This document shows positions 34,936-42,613 of a DNA stretch of 64,000 bases, in pieces (the first letter of the stretch is position 1; each line of letters opens with the position of its first letter). This stretch comes from JAOUEA01 sp963821925 (lineage in GTDB: Bacteria > Actinomycetota > UBA4738 > HRBIN12). Below the pieces are notes generated by a model. That model was not told where the DNA came from. It ran no database searches and was given only the letters and a program-made list of their open reading frames with translations. A program made the position numbers and the translations under genes. Location: positions 310,001-374,000 of the forward strand of contig CAWGFO010000002.1 in the NCBI GenBank assembly GCA_963821925.1, given 5' to 3'.

Positions 34936-36347
34936 CTAGGTCGGAGCTTGACCGGGGTAGACGGTACGCTCCGACACGGGGCTCCCACAGAGTTCCTGAC
35001 TTCCGTCGTTCGGATATCCGGAGCTCCCATTGTTGATGCTCGTCTCCGAGTCGACCTCAACGTTGGTGGACACGAGTCTCCATCGCTTCTCGGCTACCCG
35101 CGAGGGATCGTCGGCGTCTACGCGCCACGTGACGATTCGCCGCGCGTCGCCCGCGCCGTCACAGAGCACGCCGTAGGTGCCTTGCCGGAGCAGATAAGGG
35201 AGTGGATCGGTTCCCGTCCCGATGAGGTAGGAGAAGGCCGGGCCCCGAGCCTTGGGATTCGTAGATGCCTTCAAGACCTGAGCCATCCGGGCTCAACACG
35301 AAGAACCACACGCGGGTTGCGTTCCCGGGCTCGTGCCGGAGCGCTATGGCGATCTCATCAACCCTGTCACCATTCAAGTCGGGCGTCGCGTAAGGCCACA
35401 CCCTCCAGGCGTCCTCATCGAAGACGTCGGTGATCCGACGCGAGAGAGCAGTTACGCGCCCGTCACGAAGGACGGCGACGTGCTGGAATCCTTCCGAGCC
35501 GACGCACCCTGCAGTCGGGACACGCTCCTCCTCGAAGACGACGACTTCATCTCCCGCATCGCCGAAGTCACCTGGTAGGGAAAGGACGCGACACACCTTG
35601 TAGGCGTCGATGCCCGGCATCCGGGTCGCTTCTACTTCCGATGCCGCGGGTGAAGGACCTTCGCGGGTCGCCGAAGCCCGAGCATGCGTCGCGTCGACGG
35701 TCGAGTTTGGGTCGAGAAGCCGAGCCGGGATCGAGGTCGTTCGCGCAGACACCGTCTCCGCGCGGAAGGCTTGTCCACCCGACCGAGCCCATCCCTTCGG
35801 CGCTAGACGAAGAACGCGGGGTCGTCGGGGCCGGACGAGGCTCGCAGCGACCCGGGGATTAGGCACGAGCCGTCCTCCACGACGAACCTGCCTTGGGCAG
35901 GGTCGTAGCCCGAACACCGCCACAGCAGATGCCTTCGGACGCCTCAATGACGATGGGCGAACCGACGGGCAGTTCCACGGGGGTGGAGTTCGGATACTCC
36001 AGGTCGGGACCTGAGTCTCCGATCCCGACGAGCTCGATCTCTTGCCCTTGGCATGTCGCCGAGAACTGGACCGGGCGGATGGATCGTTCGTCGTCCGGAC
36101 TCGGATCGTGAGGGGTGACAAGGATGTGCCGACCGCGCCATGATCCGACTCCGAACGGAACATGGTGACCAGGAATGCGAAGGCGGCGAGCGAAACGATC
36201 GCCGCCACGAGTCCCGCCACAATTCGGTGACGGAGCCCGCGCTCGATCGTTTCTGTTCGACTGAACGGTCCGACTCGTGATCTCGTCCCACAGATCGGGG
36301 GATGGGTTCCGTTCGATTTCTCGCAGACGCTCACGAAGGTCATTCAT
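34936..36347 (-). pseudogene. Membrane partner of ECF sigma factor (pair 3), several frameshifts
   Basis: The gene starts at ATG 36347 in the ATGAATGA overlap and reads MNDLRERLREIERNPSPDLW, with the P-D-L-W-D-E motif of this partner family. A membrane helix (HRIVAGLVAAIVSLAAFAFLV) lies in a second frame from about 36240. The outer part runs through at least two more frames, and the C-terminal third contains ATPDLNGDRVDEIAIALRHEPG, a VCBS/FG-GAP-like repeat phrase, ending in YGVLCDGAGDARRIVTWRVD and TVYPGQ. One clean join is in the G/C run at 35238-35246. Decay or several consensus errors could explain the breaks. The stop near 35824 in one frame means the C-terminal part might be a separate gene. 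Confidence 0.5.
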
Positions 36348-36810
36348 CGTCTTCCTCCAGAAGTTCGTGAAGCCGAGCACGCCCTCGGTGCAGATGCGCG
36401 CCGATCGTTCCCTTGCGCGTGCCGAGGATCGAGGCGATCTCGTCGAGGGAGTAGCCCGCGTAGTAGTGAAGAACGATCGAGGCTCTCTGGCGTTCGGAGA
36501 GTTGGGACAGAGCCTCGACGAGGTCATGGGGCTCGGGTGCGGGACGCTCTTCGATCTCCGAGATCGTGAGGCGCTTGCGGTCATTTAGGTCGGACGAGGC
36601 GACTCGGAAGGCCACCTTCCAGACCCACGGCACGACATCGCGGATCGAGGATTCGGAAGCGAGGGCGCGGGCGAATGCCTCGGCAACGGCCTCACGAGCG
36701 ACGTCCCGGTCGCCCGTGTAGGCGAGGAGGGCGTAGTAGAGGCGGTCGCCTTCATCGCGGTAGACCTGTTCTATGTCGGTGCTTGGCGTCACTCGGGTCC
36801 CTTGTGTCAC
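36340..36810 (-). CDS. ECF-type RNA polymerase sigma factor (pair 3)
   Basis: A 156-residue ECF factor. Region 2: IEQVYRDEGDRLYYALLAYTGDRDVAREAVAEAFARALASESSIRDVVPWVWKVAFRVAS. Region 4: LSQLSERQRASIVLHYYAGYSLDEIASILGTRKGTIGAHLHRGRARLHELLEEDDE. The H-x-x-R-G-R..L-L-E-E-D-D-E ending matches those at 33727 and 41481. The stop overlaps the partner's start. The start is taken as GTG 36810; GTG 36792 also fits. Confidence 0.85.
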   Translation of the reverse strand: MTQGTRVTPSTDIEQVYRDEGDRLYYALLAYTGDRDVAREAVAEAFARALASESSIRDVVPWVWKVAFRVASSDLNDRKRLTISEIEERPAPEPHDLVEALSQLSERQRASIVLHYYAGYSLDEIASILGTRKGTIGAHLHRGRARLHELLEEDDE

Positions 36811-36924
36811 GCCATACTGAGCGTGCGAGGGGGCAGATGTTTTACACGGGCGTCGAAGTTCTCAGGTCAGCGAGTGGCAGGTGCGGGTGGTGGCCAGCCG
36901 AGCGTCTAGGTCTATGATTGCCCC

Positions 36925-37397
36925 ATGAGGAAACCCGGCGTCATGTCGCTTGTCGCCGCGGTGTTTGGCTCCGTCCTCGTGCTCGCGGGACCGGCCAACG
37001 CCCTGTGTGTCGCCCCGCCGGCGGACGCCCTGTCGTTCGAGGAGATGATCGATCAGGAGACGACCGGGATCGATGCGTACCCGATCATGTTCCTCGGCAT
37101 CGTCGCGAGTTGGCATGACCTAGGGGGCCGGCCAGGGGGTGGCAAGGCCATCGCACGTCTGGCCGTCGCCTCCACCCCGTGGGACAGGCGCCGCTCGTGT
37201 CCGACGTTCGCTTCGTCCGGCAGTACCCGAACGTCGTGATGGCCGAATCGTTCGAGTTCAAGACCGACGGCAGGTACGTCGTCCTCGCCAGGCGGCTGGA
37301 CGACGGTACGTTCCGCTTCGATGGGTACTGCGGGCGATCGAAGCGTCTGAACCACGACCGCTTCCGTGAGCTACTGCAGTACGCGAGGCAACACTAG
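36925..37397 (+). pseudogene. Secreted protein, one frameshift
   Basis: The ATG at 36925 starts a signal peptide (MRKPGVMSLVAAVFGSVLVL, cleavage after GPANA), then CVAPPADALSFEEMIDQETTGIDAYPIMF. After a single missing base in the C4 run at 37175-37178 the frame resumes as PVGQAPLVSDVRFVRQYPN, FEFKTDGRYVVLARRLDDGTFRFDGYCG and ends at 37397. The joined protein would be about 155 residues with two conserved-looking Cys. It resembles small secreted actinobacterial proteins of the netrin-like/TIMP-like type, but the family is not confirmed. A homopolymer miscall is the simplest cause of the break. Confidence 0.55.
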
Positions 37398-37494
37398 GCG
37401 GACGCGAGGTCTTCGGCTGGCCGGAGGCTCGGGCGCCTCTAGGTACATTCGCCAACACTGGTGACGCACGGCGTGCTCTTCCTGGACGAGCCCG

Positions 37495-37605
37495 ACCGAG
37501 TTCCGTCGCGTCGCGATCGAGGACGGCAAGCTGTCGCCGAACGCCGATCAGTACGAAGCGATCTGCGAGTTCTTCGGGTGGCCGGACGCTCGGGGGACGA
37601 GTAGC
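37495..37605 (+). pseudogene. Remnant with XRE-regulator-like tail
   Basis: The segment translates as TEFRRVAIEDGKLSPNADQY followed by EAICEFFGWPDARG, which looks like the end of an XRE-type helix-turn-helix (x-V-E-x-G-x-x-x-P, then an I-C-E-x-F-G-W). No start or earlier helices are found. Two blocks of it, 18 and 24 bases, recur exactly at 38385-38402 and 38434-38457. It overlaps the C-terminal end of the P-loop gene on the other strand. Confidence 0.35.
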
Positions 37606-38198
37606 GCCGTGGAGCGGGCTCCTGGTCGTGTGGACCCCGTCAACGCTCCGTGTACCTCGACGTCCAACCCGTCGAGGAACTCCTTAGCTGCCCGTTTGGA
37701 CCCGAGCGCGTGAAGGACCGCGTGCTGCCCGTACTTCGAGATGATCTCGTGTTCGCGCTCGGGTTCTGAACGGCGGTTCCGCCAGATGACGATGGCCAAA
37801 CGCCACTCGTCGCGCAACCGTCGCCAGGACGAATCGTCGCACCCTTCGGGCATCTCCCCAACCGGCTTCCGCAGGCCGCGCAGGAACGCGCGTCCCGCGC
37901 ACACCCACCAGGGCGTGTCGAGAAACACAACGGTGTCCGCGCGTTCGAGGCGGAGGTCGAGTGTCTCGTGGTAGTTGCCGTCGGCGATCCATGCGTCGCC
38001 GGCGAGCAGGCCGCTTTGCTTCTCACGCCAGTCGCGCTCCGACGGCGCAACCCAGCCGGGCTTCCAGAAATGGAGGTCGAGATGAATGACCGGCAAGCCG
38101 GTCTTCGCAGCAAGCGAGCGCGAGAAGGTGCTCTTCCCGGACCCTGCCATCCCGGTCACGAGGACGCGGCGGCCTATCCCCAGGGCAACATCGCTCAT
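37548..38198 (-). CDS. P-loop kinase-like ATPase (adenylate-kinase/FlaR type)
   Basis: A 216-residue P-loop protein with Walker A RVLVTGMAGSGKSTFSRSLAAKTG near the N-terminus, DLHFWKPGWVAPSERDWREKQ, and DADGNYHETLDLRLERADTVVFLDTPWWVC as a lid/Walker-B-like region. This is the pattern of FlaR-type 'topology modulation' proteins and AAA-17 kinases, which may phosphorylate a small molecule or nucleotide. The last 35 residues run over the XRE-like remnant and may not be original. It starts at ATG 38198. The substrate is unknown. Confidence 0.72.
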   Translation of the reverse strand: MSDVALGIGRRVLVTGMAGSGKSTFSRSLAAKTGLPVIHLDLHFWKPGWVAPSERDWREKQSGLLAGDAWIADGNYHETLDLRLERADTVVFLDTPWWVCAGRAFLRGLRKPVGEMPEGCDDSSWRRLRDEWRLAIVIWRNRRSEPEREHEIISKYGQHAVLHALGSKRAAKEFLDGLDVEVHGALTGSTRPGARSTALLVPRASGHPKNSQIASY

Positions 38199-38539
38199 CG
38201 ACGTCAGTGTCGCCTCAGTGCTGTATCGGGCGCATCAACTGGCCCCTAGCAACAGCCTGCGCCGCCCGGTAGCGGGCATAAACCGGGACACGAAACCTTG
38301 GGCTGAGCCTCAGTTCTCCTCCTCGATCCTCAACGTGTGGGCGACGTGGCGGCTGGCGGCTCGGGATCACGCGCCGCGACGTACGTCGCGATCGAGGACG
38401 GCGAGTGGCCGCCGAGCTCCCACGGTCACTAGGGATCTGCGAGTTCTTCGGGTGGCCAGACGCGAGGCGGGCGGTTCCCTAGCTGGGCCACATCTCGAAC
38501 ACGGCGGTCACGCGGCGCGTGACGAGGTGGATGGAGCCG
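38199..38539. other. 341-base region with a decayed XRE-like tail
   Basis: No intact gene is found. Bases 38385-38402 (GTCGCGATCGAGGACGGC) and 38434-38457 repeat parts of the XRE-like remnant at 37510-37583 but with stop codons and a changed spacing in between, so this is a more decayed copy. Confidence 0.45.
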
Positions 38540-39014
38540 TCACCGCTGCCGGTCATCCAGCTCGGCCATGAAGTACACCCAGGAACCAGGGCCGTTACGC
38601 GGAGGGAGCGCCCACGTGACGGTGGTCGTCATCGGCCCATCGTGGGACGCGAGAGGCGTCGTTCGATATGGGACTGGGGTGGGGCAGGGGGCGGGTGGAT
38701 CGGTGAGCGGGCAACTGGTGCTGATGCCAAGGTGTGCGAGATCGCCAGCACTCAGTCGATAGGCGAACGTGAGCGTGATGACGAGCTGATACTTCCCCGG
38801 ACCTCGAGGGGTCTGGGATCGGCCAGCTCGCGATCGTGGGGAACTGACACGACGAGGGATCGGTACAGGTGAAGTCGCTGGGGGGATTCAGGTGCTTGAC
38901 GATGCGCAGGAACCCTTCGGGGGTTACTCGGTCCGATGCGCCCCTAGGCTGGCGAAGGTCAGCGCACGATGTCAGCACCAAGAAGGCGATCGCGACGGCC
39001 AGCAGGCGACGCAC
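38540..39014 (-). pseudogene. Lipoprotein, one frameshift
   Basis: The GTG at 39014 starts a lipoprotein signal (RRLLAVAIAFLVLTSC) with the lipobox LTSC. The frame continues VTPEGFLRIVKHLNPPSDFTCTDPSSCQFPT to about 38812. An extra base in the G4 run at 38808-38811 then breaks it. The resumed frame gives KYQLVITLTFAYRLSAG, STSCPLTDPPAPCPTPVP and GSWVYFMAELDDRQR, ending at 38540. The joined protein would be about 157 residues with six Cys in the mature part. No family is recognised. Confidence 0.5.
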
Positions 39015-39101
39015 GCGGACATCGTAGCCAAGTCGGACCGGGAGCGGACCCTCTGCCCCGCGCATGGATCGACGTGACCAACCTCCTCTGATGAGCCGCC
39101 C

Positions 39102-39194
39102 GACGCGGACACACCGCGTACACGGACCATCGTCGCGGAGGAGGAATCCCGGGATTCAAGAGACTGGTGACACAGGGATTGACCAGGGCATCCG
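39102..39194. repeat. Right-end repeat of element region A
   Basis: About 93 bases starting GACGCGGACACACCGCG and ending GACCAGGGCATCCG, with about seven differences from the copy at 46224-46315. It lies immediately before the tRNA fragment at 39199. Confidence 0.8.
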
Positions 39195-39198
39195 ATGA

Positions 39199-39252
39199 GA
39201 GGTCCGGGGTTCGATTCCTCGCTCCAGCTCCAAGTAAGTCCGCTGGTCACGG
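39199..39252 (+). repeat. Second copy of the tRNA-Thr 3' end and flank (attachment-site-like)
   Basis: Bases 39199-39232 copy the last 34 bases of tRNA-Thr with one change (T for C in the T stem), and the next 20 bases (AGTAAGTCCGCTGGTCACGG) copy the DNA after the tRNA at 29645-29664 with one change. The left part of the tRNA is missing, so it cannot make a tRNA. Confidence 0.85.
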
Positions 39253-39419
39253 TCGTACTCGCCCGCACGCACGCGGGTGTCGCGGAGCTGAACGGCGTGT
39301 CGCAACTCGTGCCGACGCCCGACGGAGTCTGGGCGGCGGCACCGAGCGGCATGATGGGAACGCTGTCCTTCTATGCCGCTGAGGGACTCACCCCGGCTCA
39401 GGCCCGGTTGGCAGCGTCT

Positions 39420-41488
39420 TCAAGGAATCACCTGGAACACAGCATGCCCGGTCATACCCGCCCCGCCGCCGTCCTCATCGATCACCACTATCGTGTAGAT
39501 CCCTGGGGCGACATCCGGAACGATGAAGGGGATCTCACCACCGCATGTACCGGCCTGGTCAAGCTCGCCCAGGCGAAGCAGCGGCCCCGGGCCGAGCGGG
39601 TCGGGAGGCTCCGTCGCGAAGGTCGCGAGTTGTGCCCACGTCGCCGGATCCGCGTTCCACCACGCGATCTCGTGACCGTTCGCCTGCGTGTCGTAGGTCC
39701 CGTCCTCGAACTGGAACCCGAAGCGCACGTGCAGCGACACTTCCTCCCCGACGGCGCCTGACGTCGCTGAGATCGACAGGGGATCGACGCCGCGAAGGGT
39801 CGGGCACACGGGTGGGACCTGGAGCTTGTCCAGCTCAGCCTGGGCGCGGTCCAGCGCCACGCCCGACGGGTTCGCCGAGCCGAAGAACACCCGGACGCTC
39901 ACGTACTCGGTTCTCTGCAGCTCAGATCGAACACCGTGTAATCGCCCGGTGGTTCCTCGGCCTCGGGCGGACGCTGGGTCGCGCCGGAGAGCGTCAGTCC
40001 ATCCAGGCTCCCTTCGGGGTAGGCGCCGCCGGCAGGATCGTGCGCCCACGGCGTGGCGATGGCGACGATCACGATGCCATCCGGCGGGAGGCTCGAGATC
40101 GTCTCTACGGGGATCGCGGGGGAGCGCGGTTGAAGATCCGCGCGATCGAAGGGCTGCGTCGACGCCCAGGCGGTCGCGGCGGTGCCCCTCTCGACGAACC
40201 CGGAGTCTGACGTGACCCACCCATCGGCGCCCTCGAAGATCGGAGGGTAGAAGCGCTCGATCGACGTCGTCGAGCCTTCGGCGATCTCGTTGGGGATGCT
40301 GTCGAGCGGGATCCTCTCGATCCGAGCCAGGCCTGAGATCCACAGGGTGCGGGTTCGAGCATCGAACGAGAGGTCGGTCAGCAGCTCGCCGAGTCCAGGG
40401 ACACGACCGCGGAAGGTGACGTCGCCCGACGCGACGTCGATCTCCTCGATGACGAGGTCTCCGGAGTTCACGCCCGTCCGCGTCAACCAGAGCGACGCGT
40501 CCGTCGCACCCAAGATCACCCAGTCGTCGAGCGGCTGGGGATCCCCGACGGTCCCCGTCGCGGGATCGACCTTCTCCAGATTCCACACCTCTTCTCCCGA
40601 GTCGAACACGCCGTCGGCAGCCGACCGGACCCACACGGCCGTATCGGTGACGGCCATGTCGAACCCGGCGACGTCGTAGGTCTCGACGACGGTGTCGGTC
40701 GCAGGGTCGACCCGCGCCAGGGTTCCTCCTTGTTCGGCGCTGTCGCTGATCAACCGCTCCCCGAGCACCCAGACCGAGCCCGCGCCGAGCCGGATCTGGT
40801 CGCCGTAGCCGTTGACGTATCCATCCATCGGGATCCGGGCGACCTCGGCGTCGGTCGCCGGGTCGATCCGGACCAGCACCGCGACGTTCGGCACCCCGGC
40901 GTCGAACCGGTTGTCGGTCGCGGCCGCCCACAGGGCGTGGTCGTCGCCCGCGAGGGCTGAGATCTCGAGACCGGGCAGCGTGATCGTGTCGACGATCTGG
41001 TCGGTCGTTGGGTCGATGCGCTGGATCCTGTCGCCATCGGCGGTCCAGACCGCGTCGGTCGTCACGACCAGGTGCTCCCTCCACGCGGGGACGTCCGTCG
41101 GGATCGAGGCACGGATCTGCATCGAGGCGGGGTCGATGTGCAGCAGTTGGTAGCGCTTCGCGTGTGTGTCGGATACGCCCGCCCACACCGCGTCGTCGCT
41201 GGCCTCGATGGCACCTGCGACCTGCGACTCGGGGAGTGTCAACGTGCCCCGCGTGTCGGGCACGACAGGTGCGACCGGTGCAGGAGCGGGCTCGGTCCTG
41301 AACGCCGAGATGGCGTACGCCGTGGCGGCCGCGGTGAGCGCGAAGGCGGTGACGATCACCGCGGCGCGCCGGCCGGCATCGCGGCGCGGCTCGTCCAACG
41401 GTCGTGCAGGCCGGCGCTGCGCCTCTGACCACAGCTCGGGGGGATCCAGTTGGTCGAGGACCTGCAGGGAACGTTTCACGTCACGCAT
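39420..41488 (-). pseudogene. YVTN-type beta-propeller membrane partner of ECF sigma factor (pair 4), one frameshift
   Basis: It starts at ATG 41488 in the 8-base overlap with the sigma gene (ATGCGTGA) and reads MRDVKRSLQVLDQLDPPELW, with the shared P-x-L-W-x-E motif. A helix follows (VIVTAFALTAAATAYAIS). Residues about 65-440 form a YVTN/SMP-30-like propeller with repeats of the type Q-L-L-H-I-D-P-A-S, I-Q-R-I-D-P-T-T-D and L-A-R-V-D-P-A-T-D. At 39901-39925 one base is missing; the second frame then gives an Ig-like end with ISATSGAVGEEVSLHV and GIYTIVVIDEDGGG. The joined product would be about 690 residues. The break may be a sequence error. Confidence 0.7.
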
Positions 41489-41960
41489 CGTCGTCCTCCA
41501 AGAGTGTGCGGAGCCGCCGCCGGCCTTCGCTGAGATGCACGTACACGGTCGCTCGGGCGATGCCCATCACGGCTGCGACCTCGGCCGTGGGTCGGTCGGC
41601 GTAGTCGTGGAGCACGACGGCCATCCGTTGGTTCGGTGAAAGCCGTCTGAGCGCGGCGACAAGGTGATCGACAGGCTCAGGGAGCTCGCTAACGGTGGGC
41701 TCGGGAAGGCTGCGGCCGTCGCGATGGCGCCCCTTCAGCTCGCCCGCGGCGATCCGGAACGCAGCCTTCCACACCCATCGGTCGGGGGAATCGATCGCGT
41801 CCCCTCGCGCGAGCGCCTGGGCGAACGCCTCCGCCACCGCATCACTCGCGATCGTGGGATCACCGCTGAACCCGACCAGGGCACGCCACAGGCGCGCCGA
41901 TTCGCGTTCGTAGACGGCGGCGAGCTGAGCCTTCGACGATCCAGCGGCCTGATCTGTCAC
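41481..41960 (-). CDS. ECF-type RNA polymerase sigma factor (pair 4)
   Basis: About 159 residues from GTG 41960. Region 2: LAAVYERESARLWRALVGFSGDPTIASDAVAEAFAQALARGDAIDSPDRWVWKAAFRIAAG. Region 4: LRRLSPNQRMAVVLHDYADRPTAEVAAVMGIARATVYVHLSEGRRRLRTLLEDDDA. It is closest in sequence to the pair 2 factor at 33727. The stop overlaps the propeller gene by 8 bases. An adjacent GTG at 41963 is an alternative start. It faces the sigma gene of pair 5, whose start is 143 bases away. Confidence 0.85.
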   Translation of the reverse strand: MTDQAAGSSKAQLAAVYERESARLWRALVGFSGDPTIASDAVAEAFAQALARGDAIDSPDRWVWKAAFRIAAGELKGRHRDGRSLPEPTVSELPEPVDHLVAALRRLSPNQRMAVVLHDYADRPTAEVAAVMGIARATVYVHLSEGRRRLRTLLEDDDA

Positions 41961-42103
41961 CACACGTGTATAGGGCGACGAACTTCTGCATGTCTTTAGG
42001 TGGGGCAGTACAACCTGGAACCCCAAAGCCAACCATGTTGCTTGAGAGCGTGACCTTTCTGGTCTCGGTTGCGTCCTTGTCGAAGCCGCAGGAGGGTTGG
42101 AAG

Positions 42104-42613
42104 GTGCCCGACGAGGACGCCGTCGAAAGGTTCGTAGCTGAGGACTACGGTCGCGTCGTCGCGGCCGTCGCCCTTGCGTGCGGCGATCGACAGCTCGCCG
42201 AAGACAGCGTGCAGGATGCGCTCGCGAAGGCGTGGCTCCGCAAGCCCTCGGACGCCCCGCTCGGGTCGCTCACGGGCTGGATCACCAGGGTCGCCTTGAA
42301 CCGGGCGCGAAGCACCTGGCGCCGTCGCGCTGCCGAGCGTCGAGCGCGAGACCGTATGGCTGAGCGGACCGTGCGTTGGACGCCAGACGCCAGCGGGCTC
42401 GGGATCGACCTCGAGCGCGCCTTCGCTGCGCTTCCGGCACGCCAACGGGAGATCGCGACCCTCCGGTTGCTCCTGCAGATGAGCACCGAGGAGACGGCGG
42501 CGGTCCTCGGCGTGAGCACCGGCGCGGTGAAGACCGGACTGATGCGGGCGCGGCAGAGCCTGGCTGCCACCCTCGGCCGCGACGATGCGGAGGTTGAAGA
42601 TGTCGAAGCTTGA
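42104..42613 (+). CDS. ECF-type RNA polymerase sigma factor (pair 5)
   Basis: A 169-residue ECF factor of another branch. Region 2: VERFVAEDYGRVVAAVALACGDRQLAEDSVQDALAKAWLRKPSDAPLGSLTGWITRVALNRARSTWRRRAAE. Region 4: ALPARQREIATLRLLLQMSTEETAAVLGVSTGAVKTGLMRARQSLAATL. The GTG at 42104 has GGAGGG at 42091-42096. Its last 14 bases overlap the ATG of the partner gene at 42600. The target promoters are not known. Confidence 0.88.
   Translation: MPDEDAVERFVAEDYGRVVAAVALACGDRQLAEDSVQDALAKAWLRKPSDAPLGSLTGWITRVALNRARSTWRRRAAERRARDRMAERTVRWTPDASGLGIDLERAFAALPARQREIATLRLLLQMSTEETAAVLGVSTGAVKTGLMRARQSLAATLGRDDAEVEDVEA

Larger units (their letters stand above)
29645..39232. mobile_element. Element-like region A at tRNA-Thr (no integrase seen)
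   Basis: The region runs from the intact tRNA-Thr to a 34-base copy of its 3' end (39199-39232). It shares its first 20 bases after the tRNA and a right-end block of about 93 bases with region B. It holds three ECF sigma/membrane-partner pairs, a secreted protein, a P-loop kinase and a lipoprotein. No integrase, replication or transfer gene is present, so it would be a remnant or a passively mobilised element. The call rests on repeats and layout, not on mobility genes. Confidence 0.5.

Noticed and set aside
39253..39419. A propeller-like peptide frame after the second tRNA copy (GVSQLVPTPDGVWAAAPSG)
   Set aside because: It resembles a blade of a propeller but has no start and no clear partner; it may be a fragment, but the support is too weak to list as a gene.
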